Positions 46,772 through 60,963 of a DNA stretch of 64,000 bases are shown here, piece by piece. The first letter of the stretch is position 1, and the number at the start of each line of letters is the position of its first letter. The DNA comes from Tigriopus japonicus (taxonomy: Eukaryota > Arthropoda > Copepoda > Harpacticoida > Harpacticidae). Position numbers and translations under genes: made by a program. Below the pieces are notes generated by a model that was not told where the DNA came from, did not search any database, and was given only the letters and a program-made list of their open reading frames with translations. The stretch is from assembly GCA_010645155.1 (NCBI GenBank), contig JAAGOF010000251.1:135291-199290 (forward strand), written 5' to 3'.

Positions 46772-48719
46772 GTCTTTGGTTCTTTTAAGAAAGTGACCAC
46801 TAACAACAACAAAAAATGACCCAAAAACATTACTTAATTCCACATTTGATTCATCAATTGCATGATTGACATTTGCCTGGTCACACATTTCAAATGTTCC
46901 CGCACTTTTGTCCGCTCAACAGTTGGCGTCTGAAGACACATTTTTAGGCTTTCACTCCCTATAGTATTAATAGCAGTGATGCGACCAAATAAAAAGTGTC
47001 GCCGTTTTTTACCCACAGTTTATGTCTCTCCTTATTTTATGGAAGTCAGCTTGTGTCGCAGTTTTTGACCAAAAATACTAAATAAGGGCCAATGTGGCAA
47101 CACTTGGCCGAAAAACATTATTTGGTCGCATCAGTAATTAATAGAACTGAATGATTGAACTCCTTCAGTAGATACAATGTCTACAGGAAGCCATTTGATA
47201 ACAAAAAATCCTAAAAGTCCATCAAAGCTAGATTTCTGTATATGGAAACATACTACCGGTATACCTAAACATACAAATGGATACTATATATCAGGAATAT
47301 ATGATAGGAAATCTCGAAAATGTTTTGATTTTTATGACCTGTATAACCAGAGCACGTTCTATTTAGTAACCAAACTGAAACTCATCACAACATATCTCAA
47401 TTGGACACTGCAGGTACATCAAGTTTTGATTTCAAAGCTTTTTCAGATTCCTAAACACAAGCCATTAAGCATACACTCATTTATTTCTTGGCGTTAATCC
47501 CGAGTCCCGAAGTGTTGGAGAGTTTCCTCGATTCTTGTACGTTAGGATTGGAGTTCCTCTTTCCCATTGAGCTACACACTTGGCCCAAATCCGAGGCTGA
47601 GAGTGAGTTTCTCGATACTCGAGGACTCAAGAGTGTTCCATATTGACCTGTAATCATGAATATGTCGATCAGTTCGATAACAAAGACCTTTTTGATGAGA
47701 GGGAATGCATTACCAGACAGATAGAAGTACGTATACTAATGGAGATAAAGATTAGATAGACAGGGTATTAAAAGCACATAAATTACAAACAAGACTAGAT
47801 TGTCAAAGCTCAGATTGGCAAGTCAATCGCCAATTAGGCTTTAAAAAAGATTAAGCCTGTCTGAGTGAAATGGTCGTTAGTACACAGTAACATTATGACT
47901 TCAGCAGCTACGTTTGCTTTTGTGCATTTATTTTATTAATTCTTGCCTTACACATTTGGTGTTAACGACGACCAAAAGATCTTTTGTAAATTTGGTTTCA
48001 ACTAAAAATGCCCTGAAGGTTCGAGTGATTTCTTAAAAAAAATATTATCGCCAACAGATGAAACAAGGAAAAAGACATGTTTGGCAAAGTAAGGTCGCTC
48101 TCTCTAGGTAGCTCGTGAAAGTTTGGGCGGGTTCAGGGTTTTCACTTTTTATAGCCTGCCCACTTAAAAGTTTATTTTGCAGTTTAAGATGTATTGGTTC
48201 TACATTTTGAAAGAATGTGCATAATTAACCCTGCAAAAAATGGCAGCTTTAATGTCCTGATCATCACCTGTTTTCGCCTGAAACACAGTTGCCAGCTAGT
48301 GGAGTGAGTATTAATGCTACCCTTGTGTTAAACTTCAGGATTTCTCTCATGTTTGTCTTTCTTTGTAGGGGCGTTATGTTAGCAAAATGGCATATTTTGG
48401 AGAAATTTTACTGTTAAGAACATACATTTAGTGTTCCCAAAGAGTGGCATAACGAATAACCATCTGGCAACTATGTTTTAATTTGACCACAAGAGGCGCT
48501 GTTCAGGGCTTAAAAGCTGACATTTTTAGTAGAATTCATTCACAGATCACATTAAAAATAAAATAAACTTTGAAAACACCATTGCTACTGAATAAAAACG
48601 GGTGAAAAACATGGCTTTTTAGGTCCTTATGCCTTTGAAGTTTAGCGATTCAAATTTGCGTTTTGAGCATGACTTACACCTGTGTTCATAAAGTGGCAGT
48701 TGTCTTCTTTTTGGGTTGG

Positions 48720-48835
48720 TTGCCGATTTTTATTATCGCTACAAGGAATGCTATTCCTTGTAAACGAATAAATCATAGGTATAATTGATACACTTAACAT
48801 TGTACAAAATTTGGTCTACTAACAAAAAGCTGTTT
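48720..48835. repeat. SINE tail fragment
   Basis: It shares CGCTACAAGGAATG and the following AT-rich tail with 27435-27540. The tRNA-like head is absent. The rest of 46772-49700 is AT-rich and I see no gene in it. Confidence 0.5.
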
Positions 48836-49699
48836 GAGATGCTTTAAATCGCACCTTCAAAATTGATGCCTCTTTAAAAAAAAAGAAATTTGTACATTTC
48901 AATGCCATTCTTTTTTCCAAAAGAAATCCAGGGGTCACGAATTCCTGATTTTTGAGAAAGGAACGGAAACTCTAATCCCTTCCTTTTCGCGAGGACCGAC
49001 TAATGCCCTGCCTAAAACCATCTGAGATATTTTCAGAGACTACCATTTTTTATCCAACTTCAATTCATAACAAAAAGCAGCACACACAAAGGAAATTATA
49101 GGGATTGAAATTCAGATTCACGACCCTAAGAAAATACAAACTGCAGCCGAGTGATCCAATTTCACGGTTCCCAATTGGGCTTGATTGTATTGTTTCATTG
49201 GCGATTGTTCAAATCCGTGAAATGAGTGCGCAGTGCAATGATTTAGAGAGATTCGTTCAAATACATACATCAAATGGCCAATCAACTAGCTGAAACAGAA
49301 TTTTTGATTGTTCAACCGTCCAAACCAAGGGTGTCAATTATGCCTTAATTCTTTGTGTTCTGAGTACATTTGATGTCCTTGATCTTGAAACAAAAATATC
49401 TAACATTTGAGATTTGCGAGACTTCGGTTTTTCACACTCATTACTCTTATATTGATTTTTCACCTAAGGCAATGCAGATATACATTTCGTGTTTGTTTTG
49501 TGTCTGCAATCAATGAAAGTGAAGACCATGACATTTCAATTGGAATGAGTAACCGGCATTTGCCATTTTTCATGTTTTGCTCCGACACAAGTTGAAACGC
49601 CTTTCGCTTAAACACAAACTTTATTTCATTAAAATATTAAATGGGCTTACCAAAAAAAAGACAGTTGGTACACGTTTCTGGACTCAGAGGCGGGCAACA

Positions 49700-51022
49700 T
49701 GTTTCGTAATTTCGATTAGGAACAAATCAATTCGGTTCTTCTGCAAATGAAATCTTGCTAAGGTTGGGTAAACTACGTACTTCAATTTTCAGTTACATCG
49801 AATAGGTCAAATATTTTGGCTTCTACACTCTTCTGGTTATTGTTTTGCCCACAGATATTGATAGATACGACATACTGGGCCACTCCCGCCTATCATTTTG
49901 TAGGCCATTTTTGAAGTTGACGTGACGATGACAACTCTGTTGCAAATAGCCATCAACAAGCTCTCTTAATTTAAGCCTTGTCACTGGGATTAAACTTGTT
50001 TCTGGTCATAGTCAAACTGGACACACTCTCAGGGTTGATTCAACCCCAATCTTTGAAAAATGGGTTGCTAATGAAAATAAGATGCAATTAGTCTAGCCCT
50101 GCCTTAAATGACACCAATAGATCAATTTTTATGTATTCTTTACAACAATTTGATGTCAGCAAATTCAAAACAACAGTTTCAAATGTGACAAACCTTATCT
50201 TATTATTTGGCCAGAAAACACGACAGGGTATCACTTGAACCAACCCTGCATAGGACATCAATGTCCTCGGAAAATTTGTGCTGATTCACGCAATCATTTT
50301 TCAGCTATTGTACAACAAAAAACTCAGTACCTCGCATCTATACATATCTATAGTTTAACCATAACGGGGTGAGCTCATTTTTTTTCTTTTTCTTTATCAG
50401 TGCAAAAGTTTAAAAAAAGACACAACTTCTTACTCCCGCATTTCATAGAGCTCAGAGTTGAGCTATGTAGACATACAGCACCAGATAACTTTTATACCTG
50501 CTCTGAGAAACATTTGCTTGAACTTGATAGATAAGTTGCTCGGTTTATTAGACAAAAAATGAGACACATAAAATCATACATTAGTATAAAGAAACTTCAA
50601 AACCTTTTTCAGTACTTTTAATTGGAAACATTTGAAATACTGATGGAATTTGGAATCCACAAAACAAATTCGCATCCTCATTTTTAAAAATCTATATTAA
50701 GTCCTATTATATGAAGTAGCACAAGGATTGATGAAATGTTTTTAATCAATAACCCCTAAAATCAAATATTTTGTTGATCAAATTGGAGCCAAGGTCTCTA
50801 TACTTGAAATTTAGATTGTTTCAAGCGACTTACCGGTAGACTCTTTGGATAAGCGATGAAATGGATATTACTTGGATTCGCCAAAATAGGTTGGGCAAAT
50901 CAGCATTGCCACCTGGCCCGTTTTACCGTTGGCATTATCCTTTGTGTATGACCCATTTCATCCTACTGGAAATCATGTTTCTTATTGCTAGCATCCCACT
51001 CCAGAAAACTCCGTGCTTCTTG
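49700..51022. repeat. diverged, interrupted copy of the 7-bp-TSD palindromic MITE
   Basis: Arm sequences similar to the 452-bp family appear at about 49715-49825 (GGTTCTTCTGCAAATG), at about 50400-50470 (CACAACTTCTTACTCCCGCA) and at about 50985-51022 (CCACTCCAGAAAACTCCGTG). Other sequence lies between, so the copy is old and interrupted. I see no gene between 51030 and 52300. Confidence 0.4.
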
Positions 51023-52307
51023 ATTGTACCAAAGATCAGAAAAAGGCTTTTTTGACACCAAATTTGCGGGAGTGCGCTTATTAATTTGAACTCCTCGTGG
51101 CATTGTAAACTAAGCTTAAAAAATGTATGTACCTTTCAGCTTATGTTCCAAAACTACAGTGCCAGCAAGTTGTGTTGTAACAGTAACTGGATATTGGGAT
51201 TACAAATGCAAGGGTGAGCGACTAATAACGCTGAATACGTTAACAATTGGGTTGTGAACACGAATTTGGACAACAGACGACACCACTACAGGTTTATTTC
51301 AGGACGATCATTGTATTTCTCTTATTATTTCAAATGCCACAGTACTTAAATCAACAGTAAAGCAAAAAAACCTTCTCTACTATGTAGTGACCGAGTCTCT
51401 AGTCTTTTCCGAAAGCGCAATTTTCTTAGTTTCTTATGTTTTTGAAACCCCCGAATGTTCTTTCCCCTTATAACATGAATATCATTCAGTAAGTATTACC
51501 CAATTTTTCTCCCTCATTTTTTGTCATCATAAGAATTAGACCTTCTCAGAAAAAGATATTCTCTATGGAATAGAGAAATAGACGTTGAAAATCGCTTGTT
51601 CACAAAACTTATTGTACTGAGAAGTTACTGCGTTCAAAAAAAACTTGGACAAACCTTGAAAATATTTGCCAAAATATGATCCCTTTTAAGAGGACCTTTT
51701 AAGTTTGTATTGAGTTTAGGCCTTGGCCAAAAAGAAAATAATCATCACCAAAGGCTAATAATTTTTTAACAAGTCAGCGAATGAATGAGGAGGAAAATTA
51801 ATCATCTGTTTAACTAATGCAAGTTAATTTTCTGAGATATTTCCCTTAAGAAACTAACATTTCTTGAAAGTAATAAATTTATAAGCGTGGCAAACCTATA
51901 TAACTTTACAAGAAATTTGGGATTGAATTTCGAAATTGAGTTTTCCAGACCCAAACATTTTTTAATTGCAAATACTCTTCATACATTCCTGTCTCGAGCG
52001 ACCCATAACTAGGGCTCGGTTAAAGTGGCTGGTGTTTTGCCTAAAGTTGTACTTTTTCAGTCGTAAAGTTGCAATTTTGTTTGTTAAATGTTGCCCTCAA
52101 ATCTATGAAAGTTGCTAAACAGTTGCCATTTTGTAACCTAAAAATGTCATTTCCTGAGTAATAATTTTACATTTTTTGCATAATTTTATTATGTTATAAA
52201 AATAAGCAGCTTAAATCGCTTTCCAATCCCAAAATGTCATTCAGAGAAATACAACTGTCCTTAAAATACAACACTTGGGATGGATGACCATGGATGTCGT
52301 GTTTTAC

Positions 52308-52574
52308 CTCCGCAGGCGGTCGAATTGGAGGCCTGATCAATCGAATTCAAGTTACCGGCAGATGTATAAATGAACCTAATACTGGCTGGATAGACGGTAA
52401 AATGAACAGTGGCGCTACCTCTGCGACAGCTGACCACTGAATTGAGAATCCGGTGATTGTTGTGACCAGCGGCTATGGCTGTATTGAGAGCAGTTTCGGT
52501 CAGCTCGTCGACCCATTCGGCGCCATTGGCGATGGTGGTGTTGGTGGTTTGAGTGCCTGGGATAGAATGACGGG
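52308..52574 (-). CDS. orphan coding exon of unknown gene
   Basis: A 267-bp open, GC-richer segment is bounded on the minus strand by CTTTCAG (acceptor) and GAG|GTAAAA (donor, phase 1). It encodes 89 residues with EWVDELTETALNTAIAAGHN and then VVSCRRGSATVHFTVY. The GSATVHFTV strand is vaguely like an SEA domain, but I do not recognise the family. A second acceptor at CCCAG about 17 bp inside is possible. It could belong to the GPCR gene to the right or to a separate gene; no partner exon was found. 52600-55309 holds nothing else supportable. Confidence 0.45.
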
Positions 52575-55319
52575 CTGAAAGATTAATGAACTCATTCATC
52601 CAAGCATTTTAAGATCCTTAAACCACTCCATAGACTCCCTAAAGCACGCCAAGATGCACTTGTTAACGCAGCCTCCTGTTACTATGAGAGGCCATATTTT
52701 GACTGAATCCCAACCAGTTGGGTGACGTCATCGAAGCACATCATTCAGCTGTTGCTTGAAAGAGCCTTTTGATTTGAAAGGGCGAAAAAGTGACTTACAA
52801 GGGTCAGCAAATAGGTCACGGTGGCATGCGGGAGATTGTCTGAAATATTCAAGTGGGCCTGCTTTGTGATGTAATGTTTTTTTATAAATTAAGGATGGAC
52901 ACAAAAACATTATTTGTGCGAGTAGGAAATTTTCCTAGTTGTCGTTTTGGATGTGAAATTTAAGATTTTGTCAGCTCGAAAATCACAAAGTCTAGTGTAA
53001 TGAATTACAACAACTTGAATGTAGTTTTGCCATAAAATCTAAAAGATCTAATTGTTTGATATCCTTTGTGATATTTCATGAAAGCTCTAACCTTCAAATG
53101 TCATCTAAAACACCACAGAACTACAAATAAGGATACTGTTTAGTACGTTCTATAACACGAAAACTTAGAATTCGAGCGTTTCCGCTTTTTTCTTCGATCA
53201 TAACACGGTCGTATATGAAAAAGAGTGAAAAAGAAAAATTTCAAAGCATGACTCCGTGACTGCTAAAAAGGTCTCATTGACAAAACAATCAAAGTCAGAA
53301 TTGTGTAAATCTCTCAATCATGTTAATCTAACCTAATATATTTTCCCCTTTTTCACGCGACACTTTAATTTTAGTTATTGAACCATCCATCTGATTGGTC
53401 TGAAAGTGTTCTAAATTCCCTTTCAAACGGATGACAAATTTTTGATAGACAAAATAAAATTAAGAAAGCAAAATTTTACGACTTTCCCAATGTGTTTGCA
53501 AATCTACGTGTTTAACGTAAAACATACAATTTTATTTAGAAGTTTCTCTTTCTTTCTTCACTTACCTTGTTTCCGCTTTCCCCAGCAATAACTGACATAA
53601 AACAGAAAGTTAAATGCCGAATTCACCGAGATCAATAGATGGTTGATATTTATCATGATAGGAATCCACTAAAAAAAGATAAGAAGAAAGACATCTTATT
53701 TCAAACCACGTTAAAAACATCCAAGCCGCAAAGCAATCAGTTAAAATGGTTTTCGAGGACTAGGTTGAAGTCGATTTTGAAGGCTATTTCAAATTTAATG
53801 GAATTCCAAGGCAGTACAATTGCCTTCAGGGGCAGTGGAACAAAATGCCAATGCCAGATGAACCAGAACTAACAGGATTTTATGGAACAAAATCGCCTCT
53901 TTCAAGTTGTGCAATGCGCACAATTTGTTTCAAGTGAAGAGAACTTGTCAAAGAACTGGGAAAAACTTGGATCATTAAATTACTCAAAGAGTGGCACAAG
54001 ACAGATTTTTTGCGGATTTGATTAAGGATTCGAGGAAATCGTCAATTCTTCCGCTTTGATTATATTGTGGCATCCCCGAAAAGTCCTTGAAGAGATTGTA
54101 ATTCTCCACTCTTTCACGAACTGAGATAATCTAGATGGGATTTGTGGCCCAAATTCCCGGCAAATGGAGACAAGTTTCCTTCTTAGGAAGGACAATCTGT
54201 TTGAAACACTATCTTTTTGGTCTGCAAGAAAGTTCCAACGTGCTTATAGTTGCTGAGATATTTTCGGTTTGACAAAGAATGGCCAACGTTTAAAATTACA
54301 GAAGGTTTCTTTGAATTTTAAAGTTATTTTTGTAATCCTCATCCTTACCAATAAGGACGTAATCTACTTGAAGTTGAAGTATGTCCCTTTTTGTCTCAAA
54401 TTAGTCAAGAACTATGCATGAAAAGGCATTGTAAGTAAGAAACCTCAATTTAGATTCTTCAAAATTTCAAAGGAAACACGAGTGTCAAGGATAAAAATGA
54501 TAATCCGATATCAATTTGAGATTATGTAAGGTTTCTTTCGTATGTTTTTTGTTCAAGAGTGGAATTCGTATCGTTGGTTTTCTCACCAATAAGTATTTGT
54601 AAAAGAAATTTCTCGTTATCATAAAGTATGAGATGATGCAGTCTTTATGTAATAACGCCTCTTTTTTGACTTTGAAATATCCAAAAGGAGATAAAAGGCT
54701 ATTATTAAAATATAGGTCCTTCAATTTATGGGTTATTAACATACGTCAAAAGCTTTGGAAACTTAGTAGTCCTTCAATATAGGAGACGACAGGGGTCACA
54801 GTTTGAGAAACCTCGTTACATAATGGATAAGTAAGGTTATTATTATTAGGTTATTAGGTTGTTATTACTATAAACCCTCAATTCCAAAATGAAAACAATT
54901 TAATCTTTATCAATTTGAAAAATTTTCAAGATTCTTTTTTAGAACCGCAGTGCCTTTCAATGCTAGTATCAACACTTATCTTAATTTTCCTAGAAGGTCC
55001 CTAGCCCTTGTGAATTTAACTTTCTATTTTACATATATGCATCTATTTGGAAAACCCTGGGATATAAAAACATATATCGAGAGGGTTGTCACGAATTAGA
55101 ATCCCATACTAAATTAAGAAATATTCGTGGCACATTACGTTTGGGGTTAAATTGTACAAATACCAATTGAACCCAGCAGTTTTAAGTATACTCAAGCAAA
55201 TTATCCAAATTTTATTATCTAAATTCCAAAATTTTGGTTTCGGTTCCAAACCGAACCGATCCGATCCGTCAAGTCCCCAAACCGACCCTGGCCCGGAACC
55301 GAAAAATCTTGGCTCAACC

Positions 55320-57687
55320 ATGGACCTCTAGAGATATGGACGTTGCTCGGAAGCCAGATTTGATTTTACCTGACCGGGAGCAGGCCGATCTAAAAGCACC
55401 TTAACTACTCAAAGAATTCCTTAACATAGTGAATGCAATATTTCTTTTCAAACCCAAAGAACATGTCAGAGTTACTAGTTCATGATTGGTTCAACCATTC
55501 ATGCACAAATGGTCTATAAGTAACTTACAGTACTATATTGTAAAGGTGTCTAGTTGACACTTCAGGCTTACTTCAATGTAAGTTGCTACATTGTTAGTGG
55601 AGATAATTTTTCAGTGTGTAGGACATATGTTAAAATATATTTTGGTTTATTTCATGGCAAGAGCCTTCCAAACTATGATCATGTAAAAATGTTTCTAAAA
55701 TGAATTAAACCTGACCTCAACTTCATCTTGGAACATAATTCTAATGGGTACTCACAGAACAGGGCAAACTTGTGTTGAAATGCTGCATTGATATTGTTTT
55801 CCACTATGTAATATGTACATTGTTGCAAGGTTCAAACCATCATGAGTACATAGTCAAGATAGTCTCATAGTTTAAATTGACCATTGGGCTTTAAATTATG
55901 TTAATTGACTCTTAACCATGTTTGATGATGCTGAACTTCATGTGTTTATCCTCTCATGAAGATAATTCTTTTTTCTCTAGAAGATTGCCATTTTTAAAAG
56001 TTGGTCTTTTACATGGAAGCCTTAAACCCTTAACCTTGAGACTTTGTTTCCTTTAGTTATAAATACAACAAAATTAAGTAATTGTCTCCACAACTTGCAT
56101 GGAAAGGTATTGTGGTTAGTACTTTAAATACACGTTAAAATGCTTACTTACAAAGCACAATTGATCTAAACTGCATATCAATCTGATTATTTTTGTTTAA
56201 TTTCAGTCAAATTTGACAAAATATTTAAAGATTCAAAATCCATTTTCCACTAAATTTCAAAGAAATGTTATGTACCAGGCACAATTAAGGACAACTGAAT
56301 ATCAGTTAAATCATTTTTGTTTGATTTCAGTTATATTGATAACTATGTATTAAAACTTATAACACACTTATATTCTCCATTGAACTCATTGCTTGAATCA
56401 AATTAAATATTTCTCTTTTGCAATTTTGATCATTCTCTGCAATAGCACTCATTTTGCCACTTGTTAATTTCAGAGCTAATTGTTTGGTTTGTATTACATT
56501 ATGCCTGTCATGCTTCTGATTTAAAAGGAGAGCACTTTCCTTGAAAGGTATGTAAAATCACTTCCAGTTTTCAGACACATCAGCAGGCTCATTTAAACTT
56601 ACACACAATCAGAAACATATTTTGCTATTACAACTGTAAGAAAAGCACTAGTTGTACAAATGAAAGATATTACTACCTGAAGTTATTTCATTATTTATGC
56701 TATCATTTTCTCCATAGCTTTGCTTTTCATTGGAATCCAAGAGGCAATTAGACAAGTACTTTTATACCATGGAAGAACAAGTTTTGAAGTAGGAAATATC
56801 TTTCAAGCGATAAGATTTTCCCAATTTAAGGAGACTTCCTTAGTCTTTGTTTGAGTAACTAATTTATCAAAAAGTTTTTTTTCAAATTTTACATCAATTT
56901 AAAGCCATGGTGTTTTTAATAGTGGTATCATTACACCATCCCACTTAGTTGTCTGATCATTCTGGTCAAAGGTGAAACTTGTCAAATATCATGAAAATTG
57001 GGGTCTCTGTTGAGCTCTGTGGTTTGGGCAAAAGCCTAAACATTTCTCCCCTTGTATCCCTCAAGAAAAAAGAAATCCTTACCAAGCTGGAAATAAAGAA
57101 GCAAACCATATGATGGAAAAGTATCACATTAAGAAATAATTTGAAGCACTGATTTACACTCCACCAAAACAATTCTTGAGATCATTTAAAACCACCAATT
57201 CTGCAGTTTTAAAAGTAACTTGATGCACCTGCTTGGTCACTAGGGTTTAAAAAATCTTTAAACATAACCACTTTTGTGCATCAAGATGATGATATTCTTG
57301 GCAATTGAAGTTTTCAATCAAGTAACGATCCTTTCAAAAATAGACCTTGTTTACAACTGCTGAAGTGACTGCTAAGTGATGCCATTTCACGTCTTGCCAA
57401 GCCAGGAGAAAATCTAATGTAAAATTTATTCAATAATCCAAATCTTAGTATCTTTGGATTAAACTCAAATATTTGCAAATTGACATTCAAAAAATGAAAG
57501 AAAATTATTTCTTATTGTCTGATGCCATCAAAGAAGAAGCTTGATCAGCACAGTTTTTTTCGCAAGCCTGGGCATGTTGCTTTGCTCACTAGGCCCCTTA
57601 CTATGGCGGCAAATTCAAACCATTTGACATCGGCCTGCTCTCGGTCAGGCCACTTTTCCGACCAATGTCCATATCTCTAGATGTCCG
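55320..57687. mobile_element. 2.4-kb Mutator-like (or foldback) non-autonomous element
   Basis: Imperfect terminal inverted repeats of about 80 bp contain CTAGAGATATGGAC close to each end and GAGCAGGCCGAT further in. A perfect 10-bp direct repeat TGGCTCAACC flanks it (55310-55319 and 57688-57697). Duplications of 9-11 bp are typical of Mutator-like elements. The 2368-bp interior is AT-rich with no transposase frame. Confidence 0.75.
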
Positions 57688-58287
57688 TGGCTCAACCCAT
57701 CCCAACACTCTCTACTACACTCTAGTCTCAAAAAGCATCCTTACTTTGAGCGCCCATTAGAAAGATTAATACTGATGTAATCCATTAGACGAAAACAAAG
57801 TACACACATGAACTATTTGTACCCCAAGTTAACTTCTTTGTCTCCTATTGTCACAATTTGCTATTAAAGCTTTGCGGACTTTAAATCAAAGCAACAATGT
57901 AGAAATCTTTCCAAGTTGAGCAATGGAGTGCAAGATGTTCCACGGTCGTGAAGATACTACAGGCATGCAAATTATAAATGTTAAACAATGAAATACAGAT
58001 TGCTCGATTCCATGGAATAATGTTCACCTGATGGTTCACACCCACTAGTTCAGACACCTTGACACCTTAGACAAGCTTCAGGTGCCAATATCAGGTCAGT
58101 TGAAGTCTTTCCTCAACTCGAAAAAGCTCATCTAAGGGTACTTTTCGGTTGAAGGAAAAGAAGACATACTTTTGGCAAGGTTCATTGTTACTCAAAAGAA
58201 ACAGAGAACTGACAATATCTTCTGAAAAACTTCATTGAAACTTTGAAAAAAATACCCTAGTAGCCCAATTTCACCAATGACGAGAGC

Positions 58288-58739
58288 CAAGAACCACTGA
58301 ATTTCACTGGACTGGGAGGCTAACGAGAGGAACCATGATTTCCAGTAGGAACACCTCAATTACGTTCTTCTGCAAATGAGACCTTGCCTATGTTGCTAAG
58401 AATACGTATTTCAATTTTCAGCTCAATCGAACGTCGGACTCAAAAGATATGCTCTCTCAAAGTTCAGTGCAAATCGTACCAAGAATGAATAAACTAGCCC
58501 TTTTGTGGTAATCGTTTTACCACAAAAGGGCGAGTTCATTCATTCTATGCTCTCTTCAGTGCATAAGTTTGAGAAGGCATAACTTTTCACTCCGGCAATC
58601 GATTGAGCTGATATTTGAAATACGTAGTCTACTGAATACAAGCCAGGTCTCGTTGGCAGAAGAACGCAATTGAATTAATCCTTCTGGATATCATAATTCT
58701 CAGTGCTAGCCTCCCACTCCATGATTTCCGTGCTTCTTG
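58288..58739. mobile_element. palindromic MITE with 7-bp target duplication, copy II
   Basis: It has the same 452-bp length and structure as copy I. It is flanked by perfect CGAGAGC (58281-58287 and 58740-58746). The centre reads TTTGTGGTAATCGTTTTACC and continues as a clean hairpin. 57698-58280 shows no gene. Confidence 0.85.
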
Positions 58740-60499
58740 CGAGAGCTGAAGAAGAACCTGTCCAAGCCAATCCATAGCATCCAAGACTTTTAACATCTTC
58801 CACCACTTATAGTAGTATATTCAATTTTGACGTTTTTCCATTTGACTAATCCATTCGTCGTCGGCATATATATTATTGAAAACAAATAGTTCACCTTAAA
58901 ATGGACATTTCAGGCCAGTTCGTAAAAAATGAAAAATAAAGGCACTGCACTATCCAAGAAATATGCTTGAAAATCTGAAGATAGCATGTTTTGTTCAATA
59001 CAATTTTTAGATAACTCTTTTGCCAGATTACTTTATTGGCCATTGGTGCCATCAGTATTGTAATGGCAAAGCCATTAAATCAAAGCCAGATTTGAATCGG
59101 CAACTCTTTCGAAAGAACAAATACGTTAGGAAAAAGACAACAAAAACAACTTTGAAGGATTTAATAGATGGACTTTAGGGTCGAATGACATTCAAACTTA
59201 AAAAAAGATGAAAATCAAACTTCAAAGTTTTTCAAAGATAAGACCATTATCGTTCTGAAATATCGATGACACTTCATATCTAGCTTTGATCAAGGTTACT
59301 GTGCCTTGTCTCCTCAATCATTAATGAGCCTTTAAGCTTGAACTTCATTTTCGAACAACAATGATCCAATGGCCCACACACGGAATCGATGAAAATATTT
59401 TTTCTACAATTCGATGAAGTGCAGTCTACAACCATTGTTCATAGTCTATGTTTTTCAAAAGTATTTCCACTACTAGCTCTTCAATTTTTCTCTTGGTACA
59501 AGCTTAAGACCTGAAATGTGCCAGGTGTCAAGCAGGCTTAGAAAATACAAAACCCAATCCATTGAACAAAAACAATAAACAGCCCTCTGTTTGGATAACC
59601 TCGCCCGGCTTACTAGTGTTGTGATAAAGTCTTCCCACACCTTGGATGACTCAATATTTAACAAACCCATCTGAGGTTCGTAATTCTCTTTATAAAAGAA
59701 AGCCATCCATGATTCTCCAGAACACCATTTGAAATTAAGACCTGAAGGGATATAACGTTACTTACAGTGTGACAATAAAGTTGTGACCTCTTTCAACTTT
59801 ATTGCGCACTTCCTTCTTCTGAGAAGCTAGCTCTCCAAAACAAAGTGAACCAGTGATCAGAATCAACTTGATATGAACAATAATAGAAAGTGTAACACAA
59901 TTTTGGAAGCACTTATTATTTTTTGACTCGATGCAATTATCATTTGCGTTATTCCACCCTCTATCATCCCCACAGCCCTTATATGAAGCAATTCAATTGT
60001 CAATGCCATTTAAAACAGTAGCAAATTTTTATTCAAGAGTATGTTAAACCAGCAAAAGACACCTACCTGAAGCATAGCTGTAGTCCAAAATGGACACTGC
60101 AGTACTTCCCTGTGAGGCGCTGCTACCTGACACGTTTTTTTTATCAGTTTGAGGCTAACTTTGATAACATAGGAGTACAATCTCGCAACCCACTTATGGA
60201 GAACTCCATAGGTTCCAATGGAAACATTGTGTCTGTGATTTCAAAGTTTGTCTCGATATGCGATAGAAAACGTGTAAGGTGATTTTACTATTATTCTTGT
60301 GTCTGATTCTTGATCAACTTATATTTGGATACACACACCCACAGAGGTGGAAGAAGTCCACACTTTCACAGGGCCACGACTTTTTTGCCACAATGTATGG
60401 TGCAATCGCATTTCGTTCTTTAATACACATTTTAACCGTAGAAAACTAAATTTCAATTTTCAGTGCAACAAAACTGAACAATCAAAATTTAAGTCTAGT

Positions 60500-60963
60500 C
60501 AAGAAGCGCTGGAATCATGGAGTGGGAGGCTAGCAATGAGAGTAATGATTTCCAGTAAGAACAATTCAATTACGTTCTTCTTAGACCTTTCAAATTAGAC
60601 CTTGCATATGTTGACAAGAATACGTATTTCAATTTTCAGCTCAATCGAACGTCGGAGACAAAAGTTATGCTCACTCAAAGTTCAAAGCAAATCCTACCGA
60701 GAATGAATGAACTAGCCCTTTTGTGGTAATCGTTTTCCCACAAAAGGGCGAATTCGTTCATTCTATGCTCTCTCCAGTACTTAAGTTTGAGAAGGCATAA
60801 CTTTTCACTCCGGTATTGGATTGGGCTAAAATTTGAAATACGTGTTCTTCTCAATGCAAGCCAGGTCTCATTTGCAGAAGAACTGAAGAAGAAATGGTTC
60901 GTTTCTGCTGGAAATCATAATTCTCATTACTAGCCTCCAACTGGATGATTTCCGTGCTTCCGG
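60500..60963. mobile_element. palindromic MITE with 7-bp target duplication, copy III
   Basis: About 464 bp, flanked by GTCTAGT (60493-60499) and ATCTAGT (60964-60970), a 7-bp duplication with one mismatch. The arms and centre match copies I and II. The stretches 58747-60490 and 60971-62800 hold no gene I can support; a short TA repeat is at about 61795. Confidence 0.8.

Noticed and set aside
47177..47497. 106-codon plus-strand frame
   Set aside because: It is AT-rich with no motif and no splice structure; consistent with chance.
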